Assembly: GCA_963931865.1 (NCBI GenBank)
Contig: OZ007518.1
Span: 8,112,361-8,176,360, forward strand
DNA: 64,000 nt
Reading direction: 5' to 3'
Origin: Axinella damicornis
Lineage: Eukaryota > Porifera > Demospongiae > Axinellida > Axinellidae
The translations under genes and the position numbers were made by a program. The notes below the pieces were generated by a model. That model had not been told where the DNA came from, searched no databases, and saw only the letters and a list, made by a program, of their open reading frames with translations. How positions within the stretch are numbered: the stretch's first letter is position 1; each line of letters opens with the position of its first letter. Below are positions 1-9,890 of the stretch, in pieces.

Positions 1-128
1 GTGAGCCGGCCGAGTATACGTAGTACGTAATTCGTGCACTAGTCATGTGATTGCTCCGTATTTTTCCGGACACTTATACCTACACAGCTGTATAAAATGA
101 TGGGCTCTTGCAGGTGTACGTGTATGTG

Positions 129-140
129 ATGGCTGGCATC
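129..140 (+). CDS. PNKP: PNKP exon 1, 5' fragment (codons 1-4)
   Basis: ATG at 129-131 opens a frame (M-A-G-I) that continues exactly into the FHA-coding frame at 4618 when the retroelement is spliced out in silico. Earlier ATGs just upstream run into a stop, so this start is favoured. A TATAAAA sequence at 91-97 lies about 30 bp upstream and could be a core promoter element, but this is weak evidence. Confidence 0.7.
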
Positions 141-3100
141 TGTCACGGGTAGCCCCGTATTGATTGTAACCGCAATGAATCCATCTCAAGTTGATCGACT
201 TATTCAAGTTATCTAAGTCAAGTCCAGTGCTCTGCACGTTACATGGTGGCAGCGGTGCGTTGCATCACAGGAGCCCACACGGGACTGTCGAACTGTTCGG
301 AGAGACAGGAGGTAGCTAGGGAGCTGTTTCGCTGAACCCGAACTGGGACACGTGGAGCCACACAAAGATGGCGGCCGGTTACACACTACCACCCCCTGCA
401 GCGCTGGACATTCACGACGCTCAGGCAGCAGACAAATGGAAGAGGTTCAAGTGGGCTTGGACAAATTACGCGTTGGCAACACAGCTCAACGAGAAACCGG
501 AGGCGGTTCAAGTGGCTACGCTGCTCACGGTCATCGGAGAGGAAGCACGTGAAGTCTTCTCTACCTTCACGGGATGGTCCTCCGAAGGCGACGACGCCAA
601 GATAGAGCCAGTGCTGGAGAAATTCGCGCAGTACTGCCAGCCACGCAAGAACGTGCCGTTTGAGAGGTACCGGTTCAACCGCCGCATACAAGAGCCAGGC
701 GAGACATATGATCAGTACCGCACAGCACTGCGAAAGCTGGCAGAGGGGTGTGAGTTCCAAACCATCAACCCAGATGAAATCCTGCGAGACCGTCTGGTGT
801 TCGGCATACAGGATAACAAGGTGAGGGAACGACTCCTCCGAGAGGCTAGCCTCACGTTGTTGAAAACAGATGAGATCTGTCATGCTGCCGAGAGTATGTT
901 AGCTCAGATGAAGGTAGTTGGAGACAATTCAGGGGCAACAGTGAGTGTAGTTAGGGCAGAACAAGACCACCTGCACAACCCCACAGACCAGACCAAGAAG
1001 ACCTTGGATGCCAAACCGGTCAGGGAATGTTGGAACTGCGGTCGCAAACACGAATACCGCACAAGAGAGAGTTGTCCTGCGTATGGCAAAGTGTGTAATA
1101 AGTGCCAGAAACCCAACCATTTTGCAGCAAAATGTCGTAGTGGCAAGACCAAGCGCACGTTGAAGCAAGTACAAGCCATTGATGAGGATGCGGACGAGGT
1201 CTATCACACCCAGGTATCAGTAGCAAGCCTGGATGACTCACAGTTGGTGACACTGAGACTGGAGTCAGGCAACTACCTGCGTTTCCAGGTGGATACGGGA
1301 GCTCAGTGCAATGTCATACCCTTAGCACTCTACAAGAAGGCCTGTAAGGACCCTAAACTGGTTCGGGCGACTCCAGTAAAGACAACGATCCAAGCATATG
1401 GTGGAACGACACTCCCTGTGGTAGGGAAGGTGATCATCCGGGTGTGGCGTGGCGACTTCAGATGTAAACTGGACTGCAAACTGGTCGACAACCCCAACAT
1501 CCGCCCGTTGCTGGGAAGGAAAGCCTGTCTCGGAATGAAGCTTGTGTCGTATCTGGACAATGATGAACTACACAAGCCCATAACAGGCAACTCGACAGTC
1601 TATACCCTCAATGACCAAAGCCCCATATCCAAAGAGCAGCTAATTGCACAACACCCGAAGGTCTTCAATGAGGGAGTTGGGCAGTTGGAGGGCAAGTACC
1701 ACATCCGACTCGATCACAGGGTTGATCCAGTACAACATGCACCGAGACGTGTTCCGGTTGCGCTGAGAGATCAGCTCAAGGAAACCTTGGAGGGCCTCGT
1801 TCAGCAGGACATCATTGCCCCGGTCACGAAACCCACACCCTGGATCAGTTCCATGGTTGTGGTGCCCAAGAAAAATGGGACATTGCGCATATGCCTAGAC
1901 CCCAAGGACCTCAACAAGGCTATTCAGCGAGAGCATTATCCTTTGCCAACCATCGAGGACATTGCAACTCGGTTACATGGTGCCAAGGTGTTCACCATTT
2001 TGGATGTGCGCAATGGATTCTGGCATGTGGTGCTGGACGAACCATCTTCATTCATCACCACATTCCATACCCCTTTCGGCAGATATCGCTGGAAACGGAT
2101 GCCATTTGGAATCTGCTCGGCCCCTGAAGTATTTCAACGCCGAATGCATGAGCTCATTGAAGGATTGAATGGAGTTGAGGTGATTGCCGATGACTTCGTC
2201 ACAGTGGGTTTTGGAGACACTCTGGAGACTGCCATTTTGGACCATGACCAGAACCTGAAAGCATTCCTACAGCGGTGCGAAGAGAGAAAAGTGAGGTTGA
2301 ACGCAGAGAAGTTGCAACTCAGGAAGCAGGAAGTGCCATTTATTGGACATGTGGCGACTGGAGAGGGTCTCTGTGCTGACCCAGGCAAGGTGAGGGCAAT
2401 CACCGAGATGCCTCCACCACCAGATGTAGCAGCAGTACGGCGCCTATTGGGACTGGTACAATATCTCAGCAAGTTTCTGCCCCACCTCTCAGACATCACA
2501 AAACCCCTGAGAGAGAGTACGCAGAAGGACACAGCTTGGGTCTGGGATCATGCCCAACAAACTGCGTTGGACACACTGAAGAAAGCCGTCACAAGCACAC
2601 CAGTGCTTCGTTACTACAACCTGGCTGATGAGGTTACTCTTCAGTGCGATGCCTCCCAGTCTGGCCTCGGGGCAGCAATGATGCAGAATGGCCAGCCTGT
2701 GGCCTATGCTTCCCGTGCGTTAACGTCAGCAGAGACTCGTTACGCACAGATCGAAAAGGAGCTTCTTGCGATTGTTTTTGCCTGTGACCATTTTGATGCA
2801 TACATCTATGGGAGAGATGCTGTTCACGTGGAAACCGATCACAAACCCCTGGAGTGCATTGTGCTAAAGCCACTGAATGGTGCCCCCAAGAGACTGCAGA
2901 GGATGCTTCTCAGGCTGCAGAAGTACAATCTCCTTGTGAAATACAAGAAGGGGAGTACGATGTTCTTGGCAGACACACTTAGCCGTGCCTTCCTACCTGA
3001 TGTCAGTGCGTGTGAATTCTCACGAAGCCTGGAAGACGTGGACCACACCATCACACTGGCGCTCAGTGAAGACCACCTACAACAGGTCAAACACATGTCT

Positions 3101-6100
3101 GCAGATGATCCAGTGCTGCAAGTGCTTCGTGAAGTTATCCGGCATGGGTGGCCAGAGAGCAAGTCAGATGTGCCAGAGAGTATACATGCCTACTATGATT
3201 TCCGCGACGAGTTAACAGTGCAAGACCAGCTTGTGTTCAAGGGTCAACTCCTGGTTGTGCCGGCAGCCATGCGCAAGGAAATGATGGCAGTGGCACATGC
3301 GACACACATTGGCACAGAGGGCTGTATCCGAAGGGCCCGGGACAGCATGTACTGGCCCCGTATGACGACTGAACTGAAGGAATACGTTTCCAAGTGTGAC
3401 ATTTGCCTGGCACACCGAGCCACACCTGGAAAGGAGCCACTCATGCAGCATGATTTTGAAGGACGCCCATGGCACAAGATTGGTGCTGACCTGTGTGAAC
3501 TGCACGGACGCACACTGCTTGTTGTTTGTGACTACTACAGCAATTTTATTGAAGTTGAACGAATCCACAAGACCACCACTAGTGGTGTTACCAAAGCGTT
3601 GAAGGCCATGTTTGCCCGATATGGGAGTCCTAGTGTGCTAGTATCGGATAATGGGCCGCAGTTTGGCTCGACAGAGTTTGCCACATTTGCCAAGACATGG
3701 AGATTTGAGCATCATACTTCGTCTCCACACTATCCCCAATCCAACGGCAAGGCTGAGAATGCCGTCAAAACAGTCAAGCGATTGTTTACTAAGTGCCGTG
3801 AGTCTGGTCAATCTGAGTTCTTTGCTCTATTGGATTGGCGCAACACACCGACGGAGGGGATAGGGACCAGCCCAGCACAGAGATTTCTTGGTCGTCGTTG
3901 CAAGACACTCCTGCCAATGTCGAAGTCACTCCTACATCCTCGATATTCAACAGAGGAAGACACACGTGCTCTTAATGCCCAGAAACAGCACCAACCATTT
4001 TACTACAACCGACAGGCCAAGCCCCTCAACCCGATCACCCCTGGTGATACTGTTCGAATGAGACTGCCTGGACAATCCACTTGGAGTGCAGGAGTGTGCA
4101 CCAGTCTTGCTGGCCCTAGAAGCTACAGGGTCAAAGTTGGAGAGAGCCAGTACCGACGAAATCGCCGTCAACTCCTTTGTGCTAATGAACCACCCTTGGA
4201 CATTCAGGACACACAGATACCAGATGTCGACAGCCCCTCTGATGACCGGCAAGAGCCAAACAGTAATGAATCAGGGATTCCACCACCCTCACCAGATCCT
4301 CCCCCACGTAGATCGGGAAGACCCCGTAAGTCACCTGCATGGATGGCAGACTATGTTCCTTCATAACAGTGAACATTTTTTTTGTGTGTGTGTGTTTTTT
4401 ATTTTTTTTGTATTGCTCCATATATACAGTCGATGTACTACAGGCTGATAAATTATGTTGATTGTAATTGGGATTATTAACAATACTTTTTTTTTTGTAG
4501 AAAGGGAGATGTCACGGGTAGCCCCGTATTGATTGTAACCGCAATGAATCCATCTCAAGTTGATCGACTTATTCAAGTTATCTAAGTCAAGTCCAGTGCT
4601 CTGCACGTTACAGCATCCAACTGGAGTCCTTCTGTCAACTGATATCTAGCGAGAATTCCCACCCACCAATCGACCTGCCAGATGGAGAAGCCGTGAGGAT
4701 TGGCCGAGGCCCTCTCACCCTCATCACCGACAAGAAGATATCCAGAAGTCAGGTGTGTGTGTGTATTAACAAGGGGGTGACACTCCTATATTCACTGTAG
4801 TCACAGCTGTGACCAGGCAGCCATCTTGATCCTGTATACTAAGGAGGGGTTGGAATTGGTACGTATTCTTCCATATATTATCCGGCCAAAGGCAAAATGT
4901 GCACATGGTCAAACGGTAGTCTCGGAACCAGACCCTTCGTGCGGGGGAGGAGGAAAGGGTCTGGGCACCATCTTACATTCGAGTTGTCCCCAGGTCGGAA
5001 TGTTGACCTAACGAATCAGAAGCGTTGATTGCGAATGACGTCAGGGAAATGATTTTTCTCCAGGCTTTCTGTGTCGCCAGTGACTAGACATGGCAAATCG
5101 CTGTGTCGTACCGTGTTACCCGCGAGTGACTGACAAAAGTCGAGAAGAGCAACGAGCAGGTCGACTGTGATCGTACGCGTGGTATCGCAGTTGATCGCTA
5201 ATTACCACGCATAATTACGTTCCGTGAGGACAACTCGAATGTAGGAACGTGCCCAGACCCTTTCCTCCTCCCCCGCACGAAGGGTCTGGTTCCGAGACTA
5301 GTCAAACGGTCAACAGCTGAAATACAGTGCAGTCAAATGGTAAAGAGTCTATTTTGCAAGTGGACAAGCAGATAAGATGATGGTCAACATTTCTTGACCC
5401 CGGTCGCCGCAGCTGTGACTACAGTGTCTATGAGAGTGTCACCCCAGGGGGGGGGTGAATGTGTACCTTGCACACAGACAATAGAGGGGTCTGATGGTGA
5501 GAGAAGTTGTTAGGGGCTTAGCTGAGATCTTATTGGGCAGGGGTACGATCACTGCAAATTCCATTCCATTCCAATAGGTGGAGCTGATTGCAGACTATGG
5601 CAAGCAGGAAGTGACTGTGAGACAGCTCGGAATTAATCCGTCCAGAATTGGGGACCAGCTCCTGAGCAAAGGTGACACGTATATGCTGGGGCCTGGCGGG
5701 TGCTTTCAGCTGGTTCAAGGCTGCTACAAGTACCATATCTACTTTGGAAAGAGGGTGCCGGAGAACGTTTTGGAAGAGCTACAGAAAAATGGTGATGAAA
5801 CTGACATGAAAGAAGGCACTTTCCAACCAACAGACAATGTGGCTGCGTTGCGTTACCTTGCTGGTGACGAAGAAGGCTCTGAAAGAAAGCGAGGGGTGTC
5901 CAATGATGCAGAAAGCAATTCCCCAAAACGAGTTAAACTGGACACTACTCCTGTTCATGCGGACCGAAGTGTATTAACATCACCAAGTAAATCCGATCAT
6001 CCTGGACGGTCCCAGCAGAAATCATTGGATGCTTTTTTCAAGGCTAAGTCTGACAGTGGTGCAGATGCAGCACGTGTAACAAACCAGCTTGAGATGCAGT

Positions 6101-7712
6101 GGCAGGAGGTGGATACCTTGCTGGTGTTCCAGCACGGCCCTCCCGTTCACACTCCGAAAATAGCTGCATTTGATTTGGATGGTACTCTGATTGAAACTGC
6201 CTCGGGAAAGAGATTTGCAACAGGCCCAAAAGATTGGAAGCTCACGAAAAATGTCGCCGAGAAGCTGCTGTCATTTCACAAGGAGGGTTTCAAGATAGTC
6301 CTTCTATCAAATCAGCTTGGTATTCTCAAAGGCAAACCGACCAAAGCCGAATTGAGGCAGAAAATCGAAGCAATTGCACGAAAGCTTCAGGTACCACTGC
6401 TGTTGCTGGCCTCCACTTCACGGGACAACTACAGGAAGCCGTGTACCGGGATGTGGCAGCACCTGGTACGACATGAGAATGGAGGGGTGATGGTGGACGA
6501 GGAGGCTAGCTTCTATGTTGGGGACGCAGCTGGCAGGGAGGCTAACTGGATGCCAGGTGGGAGATGGTAAATGCACCTGAGTTCAAATCTCGTAGTTTTC
6601 TACGTTTCTTATACCCCCATATCCTCTGCCTCCACCCCTCTGTCCCCCTTCTCCTGGCTCTCGTCTCATGTCCTTGCCTCCTTACCCCCTTGTAGACAGT
6701 AACAAGGTGGGTGGGTGGGTGGGTGTGGGGGGTGGGGTGGGGGGGGGGGGGGGTGGGGGGTGGGGGGGGCGTGGGGTGGGGGGGGCGTGGGGTGGGGGGG
6801 GGGGGGTGGGGGGGGGGGGGGGGGGGGGTGAAAGGAAGGGGGGTAAATGTCCTCTCACCATATTAACCTTGTGGTAATCACCATCTGGTATGAAAGAAAC
6901 AGCTGCCAAATGCAAGGACTGTCTCAGAGTAGCACGTGTTGTAGTTCGTAAGACTCACCAGATTCTCCTACCTTTTCTCAGGATCCAAATCAGTATGTGT
7001 CATGTAATCTGTATTATGATTTTGTTATTCAGGTGCAAAGAAAGACTTCTCATGTGGGGATCGCAAGTTTGCTGCAAACCTCCACCTCAAGTTCATGACG
7101 CCTCAGGAATGTTTCCTAGGATACCCGAAATGCACCAAGTTCACATGGGGAGACTTCGATCCCAGGTCGCTGGATTATACTCAGACAACCCCCAAATTAG
7201 AACCTACTGGTATTAAAATTAGCTCTGAAAAACAAGAGATTGTCATATTTGTTGGGTGTCCAGCCTCTGGCAAATCGACATTCTACAAGTGTCATTTGAA
7301 ATCCAGAGGGTATATTCACGTCAATAGGGACACTCTCGGAACATGGCAGAAGTGTGTTGCCGAATGCAACAGGGCTCTTCAAGTTGGGAGGAGCGTTGCC
7401 GTGGACAATACAAACCCAGATCGGGAATCAAGGCTGCGCTACATTGAGTGTGCACGCAAGTACAGCGTCCCGATTCGTTGCTTTGTCTTTACTACTAGTG
7501 TTGCACATGCGAAACACAACAATAAATTCAGGGAACTCACCGTGAAGGAATCGACCTACAAGAAGGTGAACGATCTGGTCTTCAACACGTACAAGTCTAA
7601 GTTTACCGAACCCGAGATATCTGAAGGTTTTTCTCAGATTGTAAAGGTTACTATTAGTCCTAGCTTTGAGTCTGATAAGCTAGCTGCATTGTATAAGCAA
7701 TTCCTTGACTAA
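129..7712 (+). CDS. PNKP: Bifunctional polynucleotide kinase 3'-phosphatase (PNKP), three coding exons, interrupted by an LTR element
   Basis: PNKP restores DNA ends for ligation in single- and double-strand break repair by removing 3'-phosphates and adding 5'-phosphates. Exon 1 is 129-140 plus 4618-4752 once the retroelement and its target duplication are removed. Exon 2 is 5578-6556 and exon 3 is 7033-7712, all with GT-AG sites and agreeing phases (0, then 1). In order: an FHA domain ([27 protein letters not shown]), which in the family binds phosphorylated XRCC1/XRCC4; a low-complexity linker; a HAD phosphatase ([24 protein letters not shown]); and a kinase with Walker [10 protein letters not shown] and a [11 protein letters not shown] segment. 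Removing the insertion gives about 600 residues, somewhat longer than the human protein. As assembled, the normal start runs into a stop in the LTR four codons after the junction, so this copy cannot make the FHA-containing protein from that start. Identity is very secure; the exon 1 start is inferred. Confidence 0.93.
141..243 (+). repeat. 5' long terminal repeat, 103 bp
   Basis: It is bounded by TGT and ACA, matches the 3' LTR exactly, and abuts the GCATC duplication on its left and the primer binding site on its right. At 103 bp it is unusually short for a Ty3/Gypsy LTR. Confidence 0.95.
244..259 (+). promoter_or_regulatory. Primer binding site of the LTR element
   Basis: The sequence begins TGG, complementary to a tRNA CCA end, immediately after the 5' LTR. 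I cannot assign the tRNA without searching a tRNA set from the same genome. Confidence 0.75.
368..4366 (+). CDS. Gag-Pol polyprotein of the Ty3/Gypsy element (1332 aa)
   Basis: This single open frame has these parts in order: a capsid-like Gag region; two cysteine knuckles around residues 218-257 (CWNC...C and CNKC...H...C); an aspartic protease with DTGA near residue 308; a reverse transcriptase whose catalytic word is IADD (near residue 606) instead of the usual YxDD; an RNase H ([14 protein letters not shown], near 760-770); an integrase with an HHCC zinc finger (HATHIGTEG ... CDIC, about 977-1017) and a DDE core; and a C-terminal chromatin/GPY-like part ending in a proline-rich basic tail. 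Gag and Pol are in one frame, so no frameshift is needed. All domains look intact, so the element may still be active. Confidence 0.95.
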   Translation: MAAGYTLPPPAALDIHDAQAADKWKRFKWAWTNYALATQLNEKPEAVQVATLLTVIGEEAREVFSTFTGWSSEGDDAKIEPVLEKFAQYCQPRKNVPFERYRFNRRIQEPGETYDQYRTALRKLAEGCEFQTINPDEILRDRLVFGIQDNKVRERLLREASLTLLKTDEICHAAESMLAQMKVVGDNSGATVSVVRAEQDHLHNPTDQTKKTLDAKPVRECWNCGRKHEYRTRESCPAYGKVCNKCQKPNHFAAKCRSGKTKRTLKQVQAIDEDADEVYHTQVSVASLDDSQLVTLRLESGNYLRFQVDTGAQCNVIPLALYKKACKDPKLVRATPVKTTIQAYGGTTLPVVGKVIIRVWRGDFRCKLDCKLVDNPNIRPLLGRKACLGMKLVSYLDNDELHKPITGNSTVYTLNDQSPISKEQLIAQHPKVFNEGVGQLEGKYHIRLDHRVDPVQHAPRRVPVALRDQLKETLEGLVQQDIIAPVTKPTPWISSMVVVPKKNGTLRICLDPKDLNKAIQREHYPLPTIEDIATRLHGAKVFTILDVRNGFWHVVLDEPSSFITTFHTPFGRYRWKRMPFGICSAPEVFQRRMHELIEGLNGVEVIADDFVTVGFGDTLETAILDHDQNLKAFLQRCEERKVRLNAEKLQLRKQEVPFIGHVATGEGLCADPGKVRAITEMPPPPDVAAVRRLLGLVQYLSKFLPHLSDITKPLRESTQKDTAWVWDHAQQTALDTLKKAVTSTPVLRYYNLADEVTLQCDASQSGLGAAMMQNGQPVAYASRALTSAETRYAQIEKELLAIVFACDHFDAYIYGRDAVHVETDHKPLECIVLKPLNGAPKRLQRMLLRLQKYNLLVKYKKGSTMFLADTLSRAFLPDVSACEFSRSLEDVDHTITLALSEDHLQQVKHMSADDPVLQVLREVIRHGWPESKSDVPESIHAYYDFRDELTVQDQLVFKGQLLVVPAAMRKEMMAVAHATHIGTEGCIRRARDSMYWPRMTTELKEYVSKCDICLAHRATPGKEPLMQHDFEGRPWHKIGADLCELHGRTLLVVCDYYSNFIEVERIHKTTTSGVTKALKAMFARYGSPSVLVSDNGPQFGSTEFATFAKTWRFEHHTSSPHYPQSNGKAENAVKTVKRLFTKCRESGQSEFFALLDWRNTPTEGIGTSPAQRFLGRRCKTLLPMSKSLLHPRYSTEEDTRALNAQKQHQPFYYNRQAKPLNPITPGDTVRMRLPGQSTWSAGVCTSLAGPRSYRVKVGESQYRRNRRQLLCANEPPLDIQDTQIPDVDSPSDDRQEPNSNESGIPPPSPDPPPRRSGRPRKSPAWMADYVPS
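4497..4509 (+). promoter_or_regulatory. Polypurine tract of the LTR element
   Basis: The purine-rich word GAAAGGGAGA ends exactly one base before the 3' LTR, the position expected for plus-strand priming. Confidence 0.7.
4510..4612 (+). repeat. 3' long terminal repeat, 103 bp
   Basis: It is identical to the 5' LTR and followed directly by the second GCATC. It could drive antisense or downstream transcription into the PNKP remainder, but no experiment is visible here. Confidence 0.95.
4613..4752 (+). CDS. PNKP: PNKP exon 1, 3' fragment (start of FHA domain)
   Basis: This fragment starts with the second copy of the 5-bp target duplication (4613-4617) and continues the PNKP frame from 4618. 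It encodes the first FHA strands, including [20 protein letters not shown], and ends at a GTGTGT donor in phase 0. The match to the FHA start of animal PNKP proteins is clear by eye. Confidence 0.88.
4753..5577 (+). other. PNKP: PNKP intron 1
   Basis: It is bounded by GTGTGT and CAATAG and contains the 384-bp inverted-repeat element described separately. Nothing else coding is seen. Confidence 0.85.
4917..5300. mobile_element. Non-autonomous inverted-repeat element, 384 bp, 9-bp target duplication
   Basis: The ends are perfect inverted repeats (TAGTCTCGGAACCAGACCC at the left, its complement at the right), and the arms extend about 80 bp. GTCAAACGG flanks both sides (4908-4916 and 5301-5309). 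There is no internal reading frame of note. The long terminal repeats and 9-bp duplication fit a MITE of a DNA transposon; the superfamily is not assigned. Confidence 0.85.
5578..6556 (+). CDS. PNKP: PNKP exon 2 (rest of FHA, linker, HAD phosphatase)
   Basis: The acceptor CCAATAG ends at 5577 and the exon opens in phase 0 with VELIADYG, directly continuing the FHA domain of exon 1. The linker (about codons 95-185 of the exon) is rich in Ser, Lys and Asp and carries a possible nuclear-targeting cluster SPKRVK. The phosphatase motif DLDGT starts near 6173, and motif YVGDAAGR lies near 6514. The donor is at 6557 inside the coding word for PG-AKKDFSC, so translation past 6556 (to the stop near 6570) is intron. 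Confidence 0.92.
6557..7032 (+). other. PNKP: PNKP intron 2 with a G-rich low-complexity tract
   Basis: From about 6707 to 6843 the plus strand is almost pure G with scattered T, including long G runs. The apparent glycine-rich (plus) and proline-rich (minus) reading frames here are artefacts of composition. The tract could form G-quadruplexes and may be mis-sized in assembly. Confidence 0.8.
7033..7712 (+). CDS. PNKP: PNKP exon 3 (end of phosphatase, DNA kinase, stop)
   Basis: The exon begins after TTATTCAG and reads [17 protein letters not shown], the segment that follows the HAD motif in this family. The kinase P-loop GCPASGKST is near 7255-7281, and the [10 protein letters not shown] segment with its catalytic-region residues is near 7405. 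The protein ends in YKQFLD with TAA at 7710-7712. No frameshift is visible. Confidence 0.93.
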
Positions 7713-8658
7713 TTAATGTCACTGTTGCAGACTAAACAGCAAACGTATGTGTATTTTGCTGTAGCTATGTTAACCTAGTCTCGTTCCCAGACCCCCCTCA
7801 GTCTGGGAACGAGACTAATGGTAACTTTGAACATGATTGTGTAGGTGTTAGTGCCGGACACAGTGACCGCCACTAACATTGGTTGCATGACTGATTACAT
7901 ACATGTACCAGTGATGTTACACTGTGGTCCCAACCTCTCACCTGCATTGAGGAGGACACTGCACCTAGACCATTCCAGACCACAACTGGTAAAGCCAGAC
8001 ATGGTTGTCGCAATGTTTTTGAGTCATGCAAGATGACCCCAATGTTAACAACTACACCACTTCGCTCCATTATCTGGAGGTCATTTCAAGCGTATGGATT
8101 CCTTAAATTATTCCTGGGTGTTTTGAAGTTCTTAAATTCACACACAAAGAGTCATTGCAACCGTCCTGTACAGATTCATGACTGTACCCACACCCACTGA
8201 TTAACTATAGTCATGACTCTCGGCCAATAAAAAGCTTCATTGCCAGAAATGGAGGCCAGAAGATTGTGCTAAGGTGGAGCCTACCCAGTTCCAGCCAATT
8301 GGGGCCTTTGCACAGCCAAGTCCAGACAATTAAGGCCATGCTGTTTTTCTTTTTCATGCACTCTTTCGGTGGCATCCAGGGATCTGTGATTTTGGGGACC
8401 CCGTCATGCATGATCATGAATATACAAGCACCCTCTTTAGCTGTGCTGTCTAATAATACATCCGACACTTTCAGTGCAGCTTCAGTTCTCAAGTTCTTCA
8501 GTTCTTCAGTTCAATGAGGCTAACTATTGTGTTCGTCTTGGCATAGATATAATCTGTGGTCTTGGTTGCTTATAGTATACGCAACCAAGACAAACCAATA
8601 TAGCCACTAGTGTACTGATACATAATATAGGACATCAAATCTTTAGTTCGTGCATATA
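7713..8658. other. Intergenic region after PNKP
   Basis: No convincing coding region. It holds the hairpin at 7776, an AATAAA at about 8225 that could serve as a polyadenylation signal, and a 33-bp hairpin around 8560-8592. Confidence 0.6.
7776..7817. repeat. Short hairpin repeat of the TAGYCTCGTTCCCAG family
   Basis: A near-perfect palindrome, TAGTCTCGTTCCCAGAC with its complement around a short C-rich loop. It shares its end word with hairpins at 38835, 53131, 53277, 61667 and 22661. Confidence 0.75.
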
Positions 8659-9792
8659 TGTGACTTGTTTACCGGAACCTTCGATATGCAGATAAAATCC
8701 CGCTGAACTAGCAAAGTGCCATGGATTGATGGCTGTGAATGTTCAGAAATTTGTAATGATGTCATACAAATTTCTGAACATTCACAGCCGTCCGCATGGG
8801 ACGTAATCATCAGAACCATATAAAAGTTATGGCCGAAGTTACGTAATCAAAGTGAGTATACCACTTTGATTACGTAACTTCGGCCATAATTGTGGTCTGA
8901 TAAAGCATTGGACATTTCCCCATCCTATAGTGTCAGTACTGATGCGGCTGTGAATTAATGTTCAGTAACTCTGGCCATATAATGGTCTGACCCAAGCAAG
9001 CATTGGGCATTTCCCCATCCTGTATCATGGATTGATGGCTGTGAATGTTCAGAAATAATTACATTAGTTATTAATCATTCTGTTACGTAATCAAAGTGTG
9101 TATACGTTATACTATGGTTATACTTACTTTGATTACGTAACTTCGGCCACATTTACGATGATTTCGATTATTTAAGACCCATATGATGCAAACATTGGAC
9201 ATTTCCCCATCCTATAGTCTATAGGGTGGGGAAATGTCCAATGTTTGCATGGGTCTTAAATAATCGAAATCATTATGTTTATCAGACCATAAATGTGGCC
9301 GAAGTTACGTAATCAAAGTGAGTATAACCATAGTATAACGTATACACACTTTGATTACGTAACAGAATGATTAATAACTAATGTAATTATTTCTGAACAT
9401 TCACAGCCATCAATCCATGATACAGGATGGGGAAATGCCCAATGCTTGCTTGGGTCAGACCATATATGGCCAGAGCTACTGAACATTAATTCACAGCCGC
9501 ATCAATACTGACACTATAGGATGGGGAAATGTCCAATGCTTTATCAGACCATAATTATGGCCGAAGTTACGTAATCAAAGTGGTATACATGTACTCACTT
9601 TGATTACGTAACTTCGGCCATAACTTTTATATGGTTCTGATGATTACGTCCCATGCGGACGGCTGTGAATGTTCAGAAATTTGTATGACATCATTACAAA
9701 TTTCTGAACATTCACAGCCATCAATCCATGGCACTTTGCTAGTTCAGCGGGATTTTACCCGCGTATCGAAGGTTCAGGTAAACAAGTCACAC
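8659..9792. repeat. 1.13-kb nested palindrome upstream of the giant modular gene
   Basis: The two arms are near-perfect inverted copies over about 560 bp each, meeting near 9225 at a CATTGGACATTTCCCC core. Each arm contains its own smaller palindromes, for example the words GAATGTTCAGAAATTTGTA and CACTTTGATTACGTAACTTC in both orientations around 8740-8790, 8835-8885, 9580-9620 and 9670-9715. The outer ends are TGTGACTTGTTTACC and its complement. There is no gene inside. It ends about 100 bp before an ATG, so it occupies the presumed promoter. It may be a fold-back transposon or an inverted duplication. Confidence 0.9.
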
Positions 9793-9799
9793 AGTGAAC

Positions 9800-9806
9800 T
9801 ATAAAG
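9800..9806 (+). promoter_or_regulatory. Possible TATA element of the giant gene
   Basis: TATAAAG lies about 90 bp before the ATG at 9891, just outside the palindrome. The sequence alone gives only weak support. Confidence 0.35.
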
Positions 9807-9890
9807 AAGTAATGTCCTAGCCTACGTCTCAGAGTTTAAAAAGTGACAATTTAACTAAACATTGGTTACAGCGGCTGCAAATACCAAACA

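Larger units (their letters stand above)
141..4612 (+). mobile_element. Complete Ty3/Gypsy LTR retrotransposon, 4472 bp, 5-bp target duplication GCATC
   Basis: The two LTRs (141-243 and 4510-4612) are each 103 bp, begin TGT, end ACA, and are identical at every base I compared. GCATC is present at 136-140 and again at 4613-4617. A tRNA primer site starts TGGTGGCAGCGG right after the 5' LTR (244), and a purine tract GAAAGGGAGA precedes the 3' LTR. One uninterrupted Gag-Pol frame fills the interior and there is no envelope gene. Identical LTRs and an intact frame indicate a very recent insertion. Domain order RT-RNase H-integrase places it in Ty3/Gypsy (Metaviridae-like) rather than Copia. Confidence 0.96.

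Noticed and set aside
5578..6570. PNKP phosphatase as a 330-residue stand-alone protein
   Set aside because: The frame starts at an exon boundary with a GTG and ends in intron 2. The true coding parts are exons 1-3.
6668..6915. Glycine-rich plus-strand and proline-rich minus-strand frames
   Set aside because: They are translations of a G-rich low-complexity tract inside PNKP intron 2.
9120..9340. CRISPR-like repetition of GATTACGTAACTTCGGCC words
   Set aside because: The copies alternate in orientation as part of a palindrome, with no regular spacers, and the surroundings are eukaryotic.
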